NCBI RefSeq assembly: GCF_014656355.1 | Contig: NZ_BNCG01000001.1 | Location: 638,541 to 702,540 of the forward strand | Length of the DNA: 64,000 bases | Direction: 5' to 3' | Origin: Camelimonas fluminis | GTDB taxonomy: Bacteria > Pseudomonadota > Alphaproteobacteria > Rhizobiales > Beijerinckiaceae | Shown here: positions 9,485-20,286 of the stretch, one piece after another | Position numbering within the stretch: position 1 is the first letter of the stretch | Layout: each line of letters starts with the position of its first letter | Notes under the pieces: generated by a model | The model's database searches: none | The model's input: only the letters and a program-made list of their open reading frames with translations | What the model was told of the DNA's origin: nothing | Translations under genes and position numbers: made by a program

Positions 9485-10222
9485 ATGCGCTCAGGCGTCA
9501 TTGCACAGAAGGTGGGGATGACACGCATCTTCACCGAAGCGGGCGAGCATGTGCCCGTTACCGTTCTGAAGCTCGACCAGTGCCAGGTGGTCGCGCATCG
9601 CACCCTCGACCGTAACGGCTACACCGCCCTCCAGGTCGGTTCGGGTTCGGTCAAGGTCAAGAACGTCAGCCGCGCCCAGCGTGGTCATTTCGCCGTGGCC
9701 AACGTTGAGCCGCGTCGCCGTCTCGCCGAGTTCCGCGTGGAGCCGGAGCAGCTGATCCCGGTCGGCGCCGAGATCACCGCTGACCACTTCGTTGCTGGCC
9801 AGTTCGTGGACGTCACCGGCACGTCGACCGGCAAGGGCTTCGCCGGCGGCATGAAGCGCTGGAACTTCGGTGGTCTTCGGGCGTCGCACGGCGTGTCGAT
9901 CTCCCACCGTTCGATCGGCGGCACCGGCGGTCGTCAGGATCCGGGCAAGGTGTTCAAGGGCAAGAAGATGCCTGGACACATGGGCGCCGAGCGGGTGACC
10001 ACCCAGAACCTGCGCGTCGTCCAGACCGACGTCGAGCGCGGCCTGATCCTCGTCGAAGGCGCCGTTCCTGGCGTTGCCGGCGGCTGGATCATGGTTCGCG
10101 ACGCGGTCAAGCGCGCGCTTCCGAAGGAAGCCCCGGTTCCGGGCGCTTTCCGTGAGCGCGGCGCGGCCGCCGCTGAAGCTGCTTCGGAGGCTCCGGCCAC
10201 TGACGGGCAGGAGACGACGTGA
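9485..10222 (+). CDS. rplC: 50S ribosomal protein L3
   Basis: L3, 245 aa, an early 50S assembly protein near the peptidyl transferase centre. ATG 9485 ([13 protein letters not shown]) follows GAGGA. The finger [13 protein letters not shown] (~118-130) and GKKMPGHMG (~159-167) are conserved. About 35 Ala/Glu-rich residues extend the C-terminus beyond the E. coli length, as in other alphaproteobacteria. The stop overlaps the rplD start as TGATG. Confidence 0.96.
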   Translation: MRSGVIAQKVGMTRIFTEAGEHVPVTVLKLDQCQVVAHRTLDRNGYTALQVGSGSVKVKNVSRAQRGHFAVANVEPRRRLAEFRVEPEQLIPVGAEITADHFVAGQFVDVTGTSTGKGFAGGMKRWNFGGLRASHGVSISHRSIGGTGGRQDPGKVFKGKKMPGHMGAERVTTQNLRVVQTDVERGLILVEGAVPGVAGGWIMVRDAVKRALPKEAPVPGAFRERGAAAAEAASEAPATDGQETT

Positions 10223-10842
10223 TGAAACTCGAAATCACCACGCTTGAAGGGCAGAGCGCCGGTTCGGTCGACGTCGATGACGCGATCTTCGGTCTTGAGC
10301 CCCGCGCCGATCTGATCCATCGCTACGTGCGGTGGCAGCTCGCCCGCCGTCAGGCCGGAACCCATGCTTCGCAGGGTCGTTCCGACGTGGCCCGGACGCG
10401 CAAGAAGGTCTACAAGCAGAAGGGCACGGGCAGCGCCCGTCACGGCGCCGCCAGCGCGCCGCAGTTCCGCGGCGGCGGCAAGGCCTTCGGTCCGGTTGTG
10501 CGCGATCACTCGCACGACCTGCCGAAGAAGGTCCGCGCCCTGGCCCTGCGCCACGCCCTGTCGGCCAAGGCGAAGGACGGCTCGATTGTCGTTCTCGACA
10601 AGGCTGCTGTGGCCGAGCCGAAAACGAAGGCCCTGCGCGGCCAGTTCGGCAAGCTTGGCCTGAGCAACGCCCTCGTTGTCGACGGCAGCGAGCTGGACGC
10701 CAACTTCAGCCTCGCGGCGCGCAGCATTCCGAACGTCGACGTGCTGCCCGTCCAGGGCATCAACGTCTACGACATCATTCGCCGTGAGAAGCTCGTGCTG
10801 ACCAGGGCGGCAGTCGACGCGCTGGAGGCGCGCTTCAAATGA
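10222..10842 (+). CDS. rplD: 50S ribosomal protein L4
   Basis: L4, 206 aa. It lines the exit tunnel and in enterobacteria represses the S10 operon. The tunnel loop [16 protein letters not shown] (~60-75) is intact. ATG 10222 overlaps the rplC stop by one base and has AGGAG at 10209-10213. A GTG one codon earlier is also open. Confidence 0.96.
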   Translation: MKLEITTLEGQSAGSVDVDDAIFGLEPRADLIHRYVRWQLARRQAGTHASQGRSDVARTRKKVYKQKGTGSARHGAASAPQFRGGGKAFGPVVRDHSHDLPKKVRALALRHALSAKAKDGSIVVLDKAAVAEPKTKALRGQFGKLGLSNALVVDGSELDANFSLAARSIPNVDVLPVQGINVYDIIRREKLVLTRAAVDALEARFK

Positions 10843-11147
10843 GCAGCACTCGCCCCACTGACGTGCGCCATTACGACGTGATCATCTCGCCGGTGATCAC
10901 CGAGAAGGCGACCGTTCTGTCGGAACAGAACAAGGTCGTCTTCCGTGTGGCCAAGAATGCAACCAAGCCTGCGATCAAGGCGGCGGTTGAGAAGCTGTTC
11001 AACGTGAAGGTTGCGAGCGTCAACACGCTCGTCACCAAGGGCAAGGTCAAGCGGTTTCGCAATACCCTTGGCCAGCGCTCTGACGTCAAGAAGGCCGTTG
11101 TCACCCTGGTTGATGGCGAGTCCATCGATGTGACGACCGGTCTGTGA
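10839..11147 (+). CDS. rplW: 50S ribosomal protein L23
   Basis: L23, 102 aa, the tunnel-exit protein that docks trigger factor and [17 protein letters not shown] (~12-25) is the family start. The ATGA overlap with rplD implies translational coupling. Confidence 0.96.
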   Translation: MSSTRPTDVRHYDVIISPVITEKATVLSEQNKVVFRVAKNATKPAIKAAVEKLFNVKVASVNTLVTKGKVKRFRNTLGQRSDVKKAVVTLVDGESIDVTTGL

Positions 11148-11169
11148 GCGGATACGGGAATTTGTAGCA

Positions 11170-12006
11170 ATGGCACTTAAATCCTACAATCCGATCACGC
11201 CGGGCACACGCCAGCTGGTTCTCGTCGACCGCTCGACCCTGTACAAGGGCAAGCCGGTCAAGACGCTGACCGAAGGCAAGTCGCATTCGGGTGGTCGTAA
11301 CAACAACGGCCGCATCACCGTTCGCTTCCGTGGCGGTGGTCACAAGCAGAGCTATCGTCTCGTCGACTTCAAGCGTCGTGAGAACCTTGGCGACGCCGCG
11401 ACGGTCGAGCGTCTGGAATACGATCCGAACCGCACCGCGTTCATCGCGCTGATCAGGTTTGCCGACGGCAAGCTGTCGTACATCCTGGCGCCGCAGCGTC
11501 TGGCTGTTGGCGACACCGTGATCGCCGCTGAACAGGCTGACATCAAGCCCGGCAACGCGATGCCGATGGCCAACATGCCGATCGGCACGATCGTGCACAA
11601 CATCGAGACCAAGATCGGCAAGGGCGGTTCGATCGCCCGGTCGGCCGGCGCTTACGCGCAGATCGTTGGTCGCGATCATGGCTACGTCATTGTGCGCCTG
11701 AATTCGGGTGAGCAGCGTCTGGTTCATGGTCAGTGCTTCGCCAGCGTTGGCGCTGTGTCGAACCCCGACCACATGAACACCAACATGGGCAAGGCGGGTC
11801 GTCGTCGCTGGCTGGGCCAGCGTCCGCACAACCGCGGCGTCACCATGAACCCGATCGACCACCCGCACGGCGGCGGCGAAGGCCGTACCTCAGGCGGTCG
11901 TCACCCGGTCACTCCGTGGGGCAAGCCGACCAAGGGCAAGAAGACGCGCGCCAACAAGCGCACGGATGCCTTTATCGTCACCAGCCGGCACAAACGGAAG
12001 AAGTAA
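11170..12006 (+). CDS. rplB: 50S ribosomal protein L2
   Basis: L2, 278 aa. It is required for subunit association and peptidyl transfer. [19 protein letters not shown] (~41-59) and the C-terminal [13 protein letters not shown] (~222-234), with the conserved His residues, are intact. Usual length for the family. Confidence 0.97.
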   Translation: MALKSYNPITPGTRQLVLVDRSTLYKGKPVKTLTEGKSHSGGRNNNGRITVRFRGGGHKQSYRLVDFKRRENLGDAATVERLEYDPNRTAFIALIRFADGKLSYILAPQRLAVGDTVIAAEQADIKPGNAMPMANMPIGTIVHNIETKIGKGGSIARSAGAYAQIVGRDHGYVIVRLNSGEQRLVHGQCFASVGAVSNPDHMNTNMGKAGRRRWLGQRPHNRGVTMNPIDHPHGGGEGRTSGGRHPVTPWGKPTKGKKTRANKRTDAFIVTSRHKRKK

Positions 12007-12017
12007 GGAACCGCACG

Positions 12018-12296
12018 ATGGCGCGTTCAGTATGGAAAGGTCCGTTTGTCGACGGATACCTTCTCAAGAAGGCCGACGCAGCCCGCGCGTCAAGCCGTTC
12101 GGAAGTCGTGAAGATCTGGAGCCGTCGCTCCACCATTCTTCCGCACTTCGTCGGCCTGACGTTTGGCGTCTACAACGGCCAGAAGCATATTCCCGTTCAG
12201 GTTTCCGAAGAGATGGTCGGTCACAAGTTCGGCGAATTCTCACCCACCCGCACCTATTATGGGCATGCGGCTGACAAGAAAGCGAAGAGGAGGTAA
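12018..12296 (+). CDS. rpsS: 30S ribosomal protein S19
   Basis: S19, 92 aa, in the 30S head beside S13. ATG 12018 ([15 protein letters not shown]) has AAGGAA upstream. [16 protein letters not shown] is the conserved C-terminal part. The longer in-frame extension upstream overlaps rplB and is rejected. Confidence 0.97.
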   Translation: MARSVWKGPFVDGYLLKKADAARASSRSEVVKIWSRRSTILPHFVGLTFGVYNGQKHIPVQVSEEMVGHKFGEFSPTRTYYGHAADKKAKRR

Positions 12297-12298
12297 GC

Positions 12299-12679
12299 AT
12301 GGGTAAGCCTGCCAATCCCCGCGCTCTTGCCGACAACGAGGCCCGCGCCGTGGCGCGGAACCTCCGCGTTTCTCCGCAGAAGCTCAACCTGGTCGCGCAG
12401 CTGATCCGCGGCAAGAAGGTGTCTCGCGCCCTGGCTGACCTTGAGTTCAGCCGCAAGCGCATCGCCGTCGATGTCCGCAAGACGCTGCAGAGCGCCATCG
12501 CCAACGCCGAGAACAACCATGACCTCGACATCGACGACCTGGTCGTCGCCGAGGCGTTCGTCGGCAAGGGGCTGGTGATGAAGCGTTTCCATGCCCGCGC
12601 CCGCGGTCGTGGCACGCGTATCGAGAAGCCGTTTGCGAACCTGACCATCGTGGTTCGCGAAACGCCCGCGACAGCCTGA
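12299..12679 (+). CDS. rplV: 50S ribosomal protein L22
   Basis: L22, 126 aa, with the beta-hairpin that reaches the tunnel constriction: [14 protein letters not shown] (~98-111). An AGGAGG site overlaps the end of rpsS, only two bases upstream of the ATG region, so translation is tightly linked. Confidence 0.96.
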   Translation: MGKPANPRALADNEARAVARNLRVSPQKLNLVAQLIRGKKVSRALADLEFSRKRIAVDVRKTLQSAIANAENNHDLDIDDLVVAEAFVGKGLVMKRFHARARGRGTRIEKPFANLTIVVRETPATA

Positions 12680-12689
12680 GGACGGGATC

Positions 12690-13400
12690 ATGGGTCAGAA
12701 AGTCAATCCGATCGGTCTTCGCCTCGGCGTCAACCGCACGTGGGATTCCCGCTGGTTCGCGCGCAAGGGCGAGTACGGTCAGCTGCTGCACGAAGACGTG
12801 CGGATCCGCGAAGCGCTGCGCAAGATGCTGAAGCAGGCTGCTGTTTCGCGCATCGTCGTCGAGCGTCCGCACCGCAAGTGCCGCGTCACCATCTACTCGG
12901 CGCGTCCGGGCGTTGTGATCGGCAAGAAGGGCGCGGACATCGACAAGCTGCGCCGCGCCGTGGCGAAGATGACCGACGCTGACGTCGCCATCAACATCGT
13001 CGAAGTGCGCAAGCCGGAGATCGACGCGACGCTGGTCGCCGAGTCGATCGCGCAGCAGCTCGAGCGTCGCGTGGCGTTCCGCCGCGCCATGAAGCGCGCC
13101 GTTCAGTCGGCGATGCGTCTTGGCGCCGAGGGCATCCGCATCAACTGCTCCGGCCGTCTGGGCGGCGCCGAGATCGCACGTATGGAATGGTATCGCGAAG
13201 GTCGCGTGCCGCTGCATACGCTGCGCGCTGACGTCGACTATGGCGTGGCCACGGCCTTCACTACCTACGGCACGTGCGGGATCAAGGTCTGGATCTTCAA
13301 GGGTGAGATCCTGGAGCATGATCCGATGGCCCAGGACAAGAAGATGAACGATGACGGCGGCCGCTCGCAGGCGCGTCGCGGGTCGGACGCGTCCCGGTAA
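12690..13400 (+). CDS. rpsC: 30S ribosomal protein S3
   Basis: S3, 236 aa, part of the mRNA entry channel. It has the family start [12 protein letters not shown], a type II KH domain with [12 protein letters not shown] (~72-83), and the C-terminal S3 domain with [14 protein letters not shown] (~152-165). A short polar, Arg-rich tail follows. Confidence 0.96.
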   Translation: MGQKVNPIGLRLGVNRTWDSRWFARKGEYGQLLHEDVRIREALRKMLKQAAVSRIVVERPHRKCRVTIYSARPGVVIGKKGADIDKLRRAVAKMTDADVAINIVEVRKPEIDATLVAESIAQQLERRVAFRRAMKRAVQSAMRLGAEGIRINCSGRLGGAEIARMEWYREGRVPLHTLRADVDYGVATAFTTYGTCGIKVWIFKGEILEHDPMAQDKKMNDDGGRSQARRGSDASR

Positions 13401-13427
13401 GGGGCGCGGAGACCAGGAGCAGAAGCA

Positions 13428-13841
13428 ATGCTGTCGCCCAAAAGAACCAAGTTCAGGAAGCAGTTCAAGGGCCGTATTCACGGTGTCGCCAAGGGTGGAA
13501 CCGATCTCAACTTCGGTGAGTTCGGCCTCAAGGCGCTTGAACCCGAGCGCATCACCGCGCGTCAGATTGAAGCGGCCCGCCGCGCCATCACGCGTCACAT
13601 GAAGCGCGCTGGCCGCGTCTGGATCCGTATTTTCCCGGACCTTCCGGTTACGGACAAGCCGACCGAAGTGCGTATGGGTAAGGGCAAGGGCTCGCCAGAA
13701 TATTGGGCTGCCCGCGTCAAGCCCGGCCGCATCATGTTCGAGCTGGACGGCGTGAACGAAGAAATCGCCCGTGAGGCGCTTCGTCTCGGCGCCGCCAAGC
13801 TGCCGATCAAGACGCGCTTCGTGCAGCGCATCGCCGAGTGA
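13428..13841 (+). CDS. rplP: 50S ribosomal protein L16
   Basis: L16, 137 aa, which contacts A-site t[18 protein letters not shown] (2-16) and [18 protein letters not shown] (~83-100) are characteristic. AGGAG precedes the ATG. Confidence 0.97.
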   Translation: MLSPKRTKFRKQFKGRIHGVAKGGTDLNFGEFGLKALEPERITARQIEAARRAITRHMKRAGRVWIRIFPDLPVTDKPTEVRMGKGKGSPEYWAARVKPGRIMFELDGVNEEIAREALRLGAAKLPIKTRFVQRIAE

Positions 13842-13851
13842 GGAACTGGCA

Positions 13852-14061
13852 ATGAAGACGAAAGACCGGCTTGCCGACCTCAAGCGGATGTCGGCGGACC
13901 AACTCGGCGAAGAGTTGGTGAAGCTGAAAAAAGAGCAGTTCAATCTGCGGTTCCAGCGTGCTACAGGGCAACTGGAAAACACGAATCGCGTGCGTGAGGT
14001 CCGTCGGGACATCGCCCGCATCCGCACGCTGCAGGCCCAGCCTGCCGCTCCAAAGGCTTGA
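13852..14061 (+). CDS. rpmC: 50S ribosomal protein L29
   Basis: L29, 69 aa, a two-helix protein at the tunnel exit. It contains [18 protein letters not shown] (~27-44) and [12 protein letters not shown] 13852 follows the AGGA that overlaps the rplP stop region. Confidence 0.94.
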   Translation: MKTKDRLADLKRMSADQLGEELVKLKKEQFNLRFQRATGQLENTNRVREVRRDIARIRTLQAQPAAPKA

Positions 14062-14071
14062 GGAGGCGGGA

Positions 14072-14314
14072 ATGCCGAAGCGCGTTCTCCAGGGAACGGT
14101 CGTCAGTGACAAGGGCGACAAGACTGTGGTGGTGAAGGTGGAGCGTCGCTTCACCCATCCGCTGTTCAAGAAGACCGTCCGCCGCACCAAGAACTACCAT
14201 GCTCACGATGAGGGCAATGTGTTCAAGGTTGGCGACGAAGTGCTGATCCAGGAATCGAAGCCGATTTCGAAGACCAAGTCCTGGGTGGTGCTGGAGAAGT
14301 CGGGCCAGGCCTGA
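14072..14314 (+). CDS. rpsQ: 30S ribosomal protein S17
   Basis: S17, 80 aa, an OB-fold primary 16S binder. [18 protein letters not shown] (2-19) and [19 protein letters not shown] are diagnostic. AGGAGG sits five bases upstream of ATG 14072. It is the last gene of the S10 group. A 100-bp spacer follows before rplN. Confidence 0.96.
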   Translation: MPKRVLQGTVVSDKGDKTVVVKVERRFTHPLFKKTVRRTKNYHAHDEGNVFKVGDEVLIQESKPISKTKSWVVLEKSGQA

Positions 14315-14414
14315 TTTCCCCGTCACATACGGCGAGGGGACGCCAGATCCCCGTCAGTCGTAGTCCGGCGCTGCGCGCGTCGGAAACCGGCTGAGACAGA
14401 GAAAGGATCTTGCC

Positions 14415-14783
14415 ATGATCCAGATGCAGACGAACCTTGATGTCGCTGACAATTCCGGCGCTCGCCGCGTCATGTGCATCAAGGTGCTTGGGGGCTCCAA
14501 GCGCAAGTACGCCGGCGTTGGCGACATTATCGTTGTGTCCGTCAAGGAAGCCATTCCGCGCGGTCGCGTGAAGAAGGGCGACGTCATGAAGGCGGTCGTC
14601 GTGCGCACCGCGAAGGACATCCGTCGCGCTGACGGCTCCGTGATCCGTTTCGACAACAACGCGGCCGTTCTGATCAACAATCAGAAAGAGCCGGTTGGCA
14701 CCCGTATTTTCGGACCGGTGCCGCGCGAGCTGCGCGCGCGCAATCACATGAAAATCATTTCGCTCGCCCCTGAGGTGCTCTGA
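14415..14783 (+). CDS. rplN: 50S ribosomal protein L14
   Basis: L14, 122 aa, at the subunit interface. [18 protein letters not shown] (1-18) and [13 protein letters not shown] are conserved. First gene of the spc group. The stop shares one base with the rplX start (TGATG). Confidence 0.97.
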   Translation: MIQMQTNLDVADNSGARRVMCIKVLGGSKRKYAGVGDIIVVSVKEAIPRGRVKKGDVMKAVVVRTAKDIRRADGSVIRFDNNAAVLINNQKEPVGTRIFGPVPRELRARNHMKIISLAPEVL

Positions 14784-15100
14784 TGGCTGCGAAGATCAAG
14801 AAGGGCGACAAGGTCGTCGTCCTCACCGGCCGTGACCGGGGCAAGTCTGGCGAAGTCGTTCAGGTGTTGCCGAAGGAAAACCGCGCTGTGGTCCGTGGCG
14901 TCAACCTGGTGAAGCGTCACCAGCGTCAGACCCAGACCGCGCAGGGCGGCATCATCAGCAAGGAAGCGTCGCTCGATCTGTCGAATGTTGCGCTGGCCGA
15001 TCCGAAGGACGGCAAGGCGACGCGCGTTGGTTTCAAGGTTCTTGACGATGGCCGCAAGGTGCGCGTCGCCAAGCGTTCCGGGGAAGTGATCGATGGCTGA
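14783..15100 (+). CDS. rplX: 50S ribosomal protein L24
   Basis: L24, 105 aa, a KOW-domain assembly initiator: [18 protein letters not shown] (~8-25). It overlaps rplN by one base and rplE by eight bases. Confidence 0.96.
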   Translation: MAAKIKKGDKVVVLTGRDRGKSGEVVQVLPKENRAVVRGVNLVKRHQRQTQTAQGGIISKEASLDLSNVALADPKDGKATRVGFKVLDDGRKVRVAKRSGEVIDG

Positions 15101-15734
15101 GAAAGACAGCAAGAAGGTCGCCAAGGCCAAGGCGCCGAAGGCTGACAAGGCCGAGGTCGCTGCTGGCGCGCGTCCGCGCACCCCTGAAGGCTACGCCGCG
15201 CGTCTGCGCAAGCACTACGACGAAGTCGTGCGTCCGCAGCTGATCGAAGAGTTCGGCTACGCCAATCCCATGCAGGTTCCGCGCATCGAGAAGATCGTGC
15301 TGAACATTGGCGCTGGCGAGTCGACGGGCGACAGCAAGAAGGCGAGCGTCGCCGCCGAAGACCTGACCCAGATCACCGGCCAGAAGGCCGTTGTGACCCG
15401 CGCCCGCAAGGCTATCGCGACGTTCAAGCTGCGCGAGAACATGCCGATCGGCGCGAAAGTGACGCTGCGCAACATCCGGATGTACGAGTTCCTCGACCGT
15501 CTGGTGACCATTGCGCTGCCGCGTGTCCGCGACTTCCGCGGGCTCAATCCGAAGTCCTTTGACGGGCGCGGAAACTACGCTTTCGGCATCAAGGAGCACA
15601 TTGTGTTCCCTGAGATCAACTACGACAAGGTCGACACCATGTGGGGCATGGACATCATTGTCTGCACCACCGCGACGACCGACGCCGAGGCTCGCGCGCT
15701 CCTGAAGCACTTCAACTTCCCGTTCCGGCAGTGA
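15093..15734 (+). CDS. rplE: 50S ribosomal protein L5 with N-terminal Lys/Ala extension
   Basis: L5, 213 aa, which binds 5S rRNA. The core starts at about residue 32 ([17 protein letters not shown]). [14 protein letters not shown] and [15 protein letters not shown] follow. About 30 Lys/Ala-rich residues precede the core, making it longer than the ~180-185 aa norm. GGGGAAG at suitable distance supports the distal start at 15093, which overlaps rplX. Confidence 0.95.
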   Translation: MAEKDSKKVAKAKAPKADKAEVAAGARPRTPEGYAARLRKHYDEVVRPQLIEEFGYANPMQVPRIEKIVLNIGAGESTGDSKKASVAAEDLTQITGQKAVVTRARKAIATFKLRENMPIGAKVTLRNIRMYEFLDRLVTIALPRVRDFRGLNPKSFDGRGNYAFGIKEHIVFPEINYDKVDTMWGMDIIVCTTATTDAEARALLKHFNFPFRQ

Positions 15735-15776
15735 GCAGGGCTGCCTGCTCATACGCGGACACCGGAGAATACTGAT

Positions 15777-16082
15777 ATGGCGAAGAAGAGTTCGATTGAG
15801 AAGAACAAGCGTCGCGAGAAGCTGGTCAAGCAGTACGCTGGCCGTCGCACGCGTCTTCTCGAGATCGCTGAGGACAAGAACCGTCCGATTGAAGAGCGGT
15901 TTGAAGCCGTTCTGAAGCTTGCGCAGCTGCCGCGCAATTCCAGCCCGACGCGCGTCCGTAACCGTTGTGAGGTTTCGGGTCGTCCGCGCGCCTATTATCG
16001 CAAGCTCAAGATGTCGCGTATCGCGCTTCGCGAGCTCGGATCCCAGGGTCTGATCCCGGGTCTGGTCAAGTCGAGCTGGTAA
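15777..16082 (+). CDS. rpsN: 30S ribosomal protein S14 (zinc-free type)
   Basis: S14, 101 aa. It is the long form without CxxC zinc ligands. [16 protein letters not shown] (~61-76) and [11 protein letters not shown] at the C-terminus are typical of proteobacterial rpsN. Confidence 0.97.
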   Translation: MAKKSSIEKNKRREKLVKQYAGRRTRLLEIAEDKNRPIEERFEAVLKLAQLPRNSSPTRVRNRCEVSGRPRAYYRKLKMSRIALRELGSQGLIPGLVKSSW

Positions 16083-16092
16083 GGAGAGCGCC

Positions 16093-16491
16093 ATGGCTGT
16101 GAATGATCCCATCGGCGATTTGCTGACCCGCATCCGCAATGCGCAGATGCGTCGTCGCCCCCGCGTGACCAGCCCCGGTTCCTCGCTGCGCGCCCGCGTC
16201 CTGGACGTGCTGCAGCAGGAGGGCTATATCCGCGGTTTCACTGTGACCGAGTACGGCAACGGCCGCACCGAGTTCGAGATCGAGCTGAAGTACTTTGATG
16301 GCCAGCCGGTGATCCGCAAGATTGAGCGTGTCTCCAAGCCCGGCCGTCGGGTCTATGCTTCCGTCGACGCCATGCCGCGCGTGGCTGACGGTCTTGGCGT
16401 CACCATTCTCTCGACGCCGAAGGGCGTCATGGCCGATCATACGGCTCGCGAGAGCAACGTGGGCGGCGAAGTGCTCTGCAAGGTCTTCTGA
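16093..16491 (+). CDS. rpsH: 30S ribosomal protein S8
   Basis: S8, 132 aa, a central-domain 16S binder that represses spc-operon translation in E. coli. [15 protein letters not shown] (4-18) and the C-terminal [11 protein letters not shown] are conserved. AAGGAG precedes the ATG. Confidence 0.97.
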   Translation: MAVNDPIGDLLTRIRNAQMRRRPRVTSPGSSLRARVLDVLQQEGYIRGFTVTEYGNGRTEFEIELKYFDGQPVIRKIERVSKPGRRVYASVDAMPRVADGLGVTILSTPKGVMADHTARESNVGGEVLCKVF

Positions 16492-16526
16492 CCAGCAGCG
16501 TTGTCGAACCCACGGGGGACCATATT

Positions 16527-17060
16527 ATGTCTCGTATCGGAAAAAAGCCGGTTACCGTGCCGTCCGGCGTCACTGCGACGGTCGACGGTCAGCTGGTTAA
16601 GGTCAAGGGCTCGAAGGGCGAACTGTCCTTCGTCGTTCCTGACGATGTGTCGGTTTCTTTCGCTGACGGCTCCATCTCGGTGCAGCCGCGCGACGAATCC
16701 AAGAAGGCCCGCTCTCTTTGGGGCATGTCGCGTTCGCAGGTCAGCAACCTGATCGAGGGCGTCAGCAAGGGCTTTGAAAAGAAGCTCGAGATCAACGGCG
16801 TCGGCTACAGGGCCGCAGTCGCTGGCAAGACGCTGAAGCTGTCGCTTGGCTTCAGCCACGACGTTGACTACCCGGTGCCGGAAGGCATCGCTATCGTGAC
16901 GCCGAAGCCGACGGAAATCGTCGTCTCCGGCATCAACAAGCAGCAGGTCGGTCAGGTCGCAGCTGAGATCCGCGAATATCGTGGCCCCGAGCCTTACAAG
17001 GGCAAGGGCGTCAAGTACGCCAACGAATTTATCTTCCGCAAGGAAGGCAAGAAGAAGTAA
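16527..17060 (+). CDS. rplF: 50S ribosomal protein L6
   Basis: L6, 177 aa, near the GTPase-associated region. It has the start [14 protein letters not shown] and the signature [14 protein letters not shown] (~154-167). The length is standard. Confidence 0.97.
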   Translation: MSRIGKKPVTVPSGVTATVDGQLVKVKGSKGELSFVVPDDVSVSFADGSISVQPRDESKKARSLWGMSRSQVSNLIEGVSKGFEKKLEINGVGYRAAVAGKTLKLSLGFSHDVDYPVPEGIAIVTPKPTEIVVSGINKQQVGQVAAEIREYRGPEPYKGKGVKYANEFIFRKEGKKK

Positions 17061-17069
17061 GGATCGAAC

Positions 17070-17432
17070 ATGGCTTCGAATCAAGGTTCGAGCGATCGCC
17101 GCAAGGCGCGCGTTCGCCGCGCTCTTCGGGCCGCCGCCAATGGCCGTCCCCGGCTGTCGGTGTTCCGGTCCTCCAAGCAGATTTACGCCCAGATCATCGA
17201 TGATGTGAAGGGCGTGACCCTGGCGGCGGCTTCCACGCTGGAGAAGGATCTGCGTTCCGGTCTGAAGACCGGCGCGGACGTCGAAGCGGCGAAGATGATC
17301 GGCAAGCTCGTTGCAGAGCGCGCTGTCGCCGCTGGCGTGAAGGACGTCGTGTTTGATCGCGGCTCCTACATCTACCATGGCCGCGTCAAGGCCCTGGCTG
17401 ACGCCGCCCGTGAGGGTGGCCTCAACTTCTGA
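17070..17432 (+). CDS. rplR: 50S ribosomal protein L18
   Basis: L18, 120 aa, which binds 5S rRNA with L5. It contains [18 protein letters not shown] (~29-46), and the C-terminal [17 protein letters not shown] is diagnostic. AAGGAT lies upstream of the ATG. Confidence 0.96.
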   Translation: MASNQGSSDRRKARVRRALRAAANGRPRLSVFRSSKQIYAQIIDDVKGVTLAAASTLEKDLRSGLKTGADVEAAKMIGKLVAERAVAAGVKDVVFDRGSYIYHGRVKALADAAREGGLNF

Positions 17433-17460
17433 CGGCGCCAGACGTCCATTATGGCTGCAC

Positions 17461-17490
17461 GGCAGGTCGCTCCGGAAGGGGCGGCCTGTT
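17461..17490 (+). other. Stable hairpin with GGAA tetraloop in the rplR-rpsE spacer
   Basis: CAGGTCGCTCC (17463-17473) pairs without a gap with GGGGCGGCCTG (17478-17488), allowing G-U pairs, around the GNRA-type loop GGAA. Two further G-U pairs extend the stem. CCTTTTTGG follows ten bases later. It lies in an unusually long 146-bp spacer inside the spc operon and could attenuate transcription or be a processing or regulatory site. Confidence 0.6.
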
Positions 17491-17584
17491 CGCGTCAGCC
17501 TTTTTGGCGTTTCGCCCAAAGAGGCATTGCGGCGAACATTTGTTTTAGCGAGCGGGGGCCGCAGCCCGCGAAAGTGAGATGGTT

Positions 17585-18145
17585 ATGGCAAGAGACAGGC
17601 AGCCGCGCGAAGAGCGCGAGCGCGACAGCGAATTCGTTGATCGCCTTGTACATATCAATCGTGTCGCCAAGGTCGTGAAGGGTGGTCGCCGTTTCGGCTT
17701 CGCCGCTCTCGTGGTCGTGGGCGACCAGAAGGGCCGCGTTGGCTTCGGTCACGGCAAGGCCCGTGAGGTTCCGGAAGCGATCCGCAAGGCGACTGAAGCC
17801 GCCAAGCGCACGCTGGTCCGCATTCCGCTCAAGGAAGGCCGCACCCTGCATCACGACGTCAACGGCCGTTGGGGCGCTGGCAAGGTCGTGCTGCGCGCCG
17901 CCGCTCCGGGTACTGGCATTATCGCCGGCGGCCCGATGCGCGCCGTGTTCGAGACCCTGGGCGTGGCCGACGTTGTCGCCAAGTCGCTCGGTTCGTCGAA
18001 CCCGTACAACCTGGTTCGCGCGACGATCGACGCCCTGAAGCAGGAAGACAGCCCGCGTTCGGTGGCCGCGCGCCGTGGCCTGAAGGTTTCGACCCTTCAG
18101 TCGCGCCGTCGTGACGCCGGCTCTGACGTTTCCGCTGAAGCGTGA
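17585..18145 (+). CDS. rpsE: 30S ribosomal protein S5
   Basis: S5, 186 aa, with decoding-fidelity and mRNA-entry roles. The double-stranded RNA binding domain holds [15 protein letters not shown] (~25-39), and the C-domain has [17 protein letters not shown] 17585 (MARDRQ) is preferred over ATG 17579 because GTGAG is then correctly spaced and the N-terminus matches the family. Confidence 0.95.
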   Translation: MARDRQPREERERDSEFVDRLVHINRVAKVVKGGRRFGFAALVVVGDQKGRVGFGHGKAREVPEAIRKATEAAKRTLVRIPLKEGRTLHHDVNGRWGAGKVVLRAAAPGTGIIAGGPMRAVFETLGVADVVAKSLGSSNPYNLVRATIDALKQEDSPRSVAARRGLKVSTLQSRRRDAGSDVSAEA

Positions 18146-18156
18146 GGGAGGGCGAC

Positions 18157-18351
18157 ATGTCCAAGGCTCAGAAGACAGTGACGGTTGTGCAGATCGGTAG
18201 CCCGATCCGCCGCGTGTCCACCCAGCGCGCGACGCTGGTTGGTCTCGGTCTCAACAAGATGAACAAGCGCTCGACGCTGCCCGACAATTCCGCCACCCGC
18301 GGCATGATCGAAGCAGTGAAGCACCTCGTTCGCGTCGTGGACGGGGAGTGA
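18157..18351 (+). CDS. rpmD: 50S ribosomal protein L30
   Basis: L30, 64 aa. [10 protein letters not shown] (~10-19) and [13 protein letters not shown] are diagnostic. GGGAGGG lies just before ATG 18157. Confidence 0.95.
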   Translation: MSKAQKTVTVVQIGSPIRRVSTQRATLVGLGLNKMNKRSTLPDNSATRGMIEAVKHLVRVVDGE

Positions 18352-18356
18352 GAAAC

Positions 18357-18836
18357 ATGAAGCTCACAGACATTCGCGATAATCCGGGCGCTACCAAAGA
18401 GCGCATGCGCGTTGGCCGCGGCATCGGTTCCGGCAAGGGCAAGACCGGCGGCCGTGGCGTCAAGGGTCAGAAGTCCCGTGCTGGCGTGGCCATCAAGGGT
18501 TTCGAAGGCGGCCAGATGCCTGTGCATCGCCGTCTGCCGAAGCGCGGCTTCAACAACATTTTCCGCAAGGACTACAACGAGGTTAATCTCGGCCGGCTGC
18601 AGGTGGCGATTGACGCCGGCAAGCTGGATGTGTCTGCGCCGGTGACTGCTGACGTGCTCGTGGCCGCTGGCGTTTGCGCCAAGGCCCGCGACGGCGTGCG
18701 TATCCTTGGCGTCGGAGAACTGAAGGCGAAGCTCGTCCTGCAGGTTGCGGGCGCGTCCCGCTCTGCCGTAGAAGCGGTGGAGAAGGCGGGCGGCGTCGTC
18801 ACGATTCTCGGCGGTGAGGCTGCTGCGGAAGCTTGA
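18357..18836 (+). CDS. rplO: 50S ribosomal protein L15
   Basis: L15, 159 aa. It has the start [12 protein letters not shown] and the Gly/Lys-rich RNA-binding arm [15 protein letters not shown] (~21-35). ATG 18357 is used because GGGGAG at 18345-18350 fits it. The overlapping GTG at 18348 would add three residues. Confidence 0.96.
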   Translation: MKLTDIRDNPGATKERMRVGRGIGSGKGKTGGRGVKGQKSRAGVAIKGFEGGQMPVHRRLPKRGFNNIFRKDYNEVNLGRLQVAIDAGKLDVSAPVTADVLVAAGVCAKARDGVRILGVGELKAKLVLQVAGASRSAVEAVEKAGGVVTILGGEAAAEA

Positions 18837-18903
18837 GATAACATCTCAGGTTTATGTGATATCCGTCTGAATTTGTTAAAATTTCAAAGACGGTCCTGAA
18901 ACC

Positions 18904-18925
18904 GGAGGGCGGCTCGCCGCCCTCC
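18904..18925. other. Perfect GC-rich inverted repeat before secY
   Basis: GGAGGGCGGC and GCCGCCCTCC are separated only by TC, 24 bp before the secY start and after an AT-rich stretch (18860-18895). Without a T-tract it is not a typical terminator. It could tune read-through from rplO into secY or hide the secY initiation region. Confidence 0.5.
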
Positions 18926-18948
18926 ATTGGGGCCCGAGGGTCAAGCGC

Positions 18949-20286
18949 ATGGCATCGGCAGCTGAACAGCTCGCTTCCAGTCTCAATTTCAGTTCGCTCG
19001 CCAAGGCGGAGGAGCTGAAAAAGCGGATCTGGTTTACGTTGGGCGCGCTGATCGTCTATCGCCTCGGCACCTATATCCCGCTCCCGGGCGTCAATCCGGA
19101 CGCGGTGGCCGATATTTTCCGCCAGACCCAGGGCGGCGTGCTCGGCCTGTTCAACATGTTTTCCGGCGGCGCTGTCGGGCGACTGGCGATTTTCGCCCTG
19201 AACATCATGCCGTACATTTCGGCCTCCATTATCCTGCAGCTGCTGACGAGCATCGTGCCGTCGCTGGAGCAGCTAAAGAAGGAGGGCGAGCAGGGCCGCA
19301 AGGTCATCAATCAGTATACCCGTTACCTCACGGTCGTCCTGGCGCTGTTCCAGGCCTGGGGCATCGCGGTTGGTCTTGAGAGCTCGGGCAACGTTGTCCT
19401 TGAGCCCGGACTGTTCTTCCGTATTTCCACGGTGATCACGCTGTTGGGCGGCACCATGTTCCTGATGTGGCTTGGCGAGCAGATCACCGCCCGCGGCATC
19501 GGCAATGGCGTCTCGCTGATCATCTTCGCCGGTATTGTCGCGGAACTGCCGCAGGCCATTGCCGGCACTCTTGAACTCGGCCGCCAGGGCGCCCTGTCCA
19601 CCGGCATCATTCTCGGCGTGCTGGTCATGGCCGTCGCCGCGATCGCCTTCATCGTTTACATGGAGCGGGCGCAGCGCCGGCTGCTGATCAACTATCCCAA
19701 GCGTCAGGTGGGCAACCGCCTTTACGAGGGGCAGACCTCGTTCCTGCCGTTGAAGCTCAACACCGCTGGCGTCATTCCGCCGATCTTCGCTTCGTCGCTC
19801 CTGCTGCTGCCGACCACCATCGCCAGCTTCTCGCAGGGCGGCGATGGCACGGGGTTCCTCGCGAGCATGTCGGCGTACCTCGGTCACGGCCGTCCGCTGT
19901 ATATCGTGCTGTATGTGGCGCTGATCGTTTTCTTCGCCTTCTTCTACACGGCTATCGTCTTCAACCCGTCTGAGACCGCCGACAATCTGAAGAAGCAGGG
20001 CGGCTTCATTCCAGGCATCCGCCCGGGCGAACGCACGGCGGATTTCATCGACTATGTGCTGACGCGCATCACCGTGATCGGCGCGGCCTATCTGGCCCTC
20101 ATCTGTCTGCTTCCCGAACTGCTGATTTCCTATGCCTCGCTTCCCTTCTATTTCGGCGGCACCTCGCTGCTGATCGTCGTGAGCGTCACGATGGACACGG
20201 TTGCGCAAGTGCATGGCCATCTGCTCGCGCACCAGTACGAGGGCCTCGTCAAGAAGGCCAAACTTAAAGGGGGACGGCGTAAATGA
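18949..20286 (+). CDS. secY: Preprotein translocase subunit SecY
   Basis: The SecYEG channel subunit, 445 aa, with ten predicted membrane helices. It contains the plug region and [12 protein letters not shown] after helix 1, [13 protein letters not shown] (~185-197), and the C-terminal cytoplasmic loop [15 protein letters not shown] (~342-356) with the Arg-containing [10 protein letters not shown] motif. The gene follows rplO after 112 bp and overlaps adk by ATGA. Confidence 0.97.
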   Translation: MASAAEQLASSLNFSSLAKAEELKKRIWFTLGALIVYRLGTYIPLPGVNPDAVADIFRQTQGGVLGLFNMFSGGAVGRLAIFALNIMPYISASIILQLLTSIVPSLEQLKKEGEQGRKVINQYTRYLTVVLALFQAWGIAVGLESSGNVVLEPGLFFRISTVITLLGGTMFLMWLGEQITARGIGNGVSLIIFAGIVAELPQAIAGTLELGRQGALSTGIILGVLVMAVAAIAFIVYMERAQRRLLINYPKRQVGNRLYEGQTSFLPLKLNTAGVIPPIFASSLLLLPTTIASFSQGGDGTGFLASMSAYLGHGRPLYIVLYVALIVFFAFFYTAIVFNPSETADNLKKQGGFIPGIRPGERTADFIDYVLTRITVIGAAYLALICLLPELLISYASLPFYFGGTSLLIVVSVTMDTVAQVHGHLLAHQYEGLVKKAKLKGGRRK

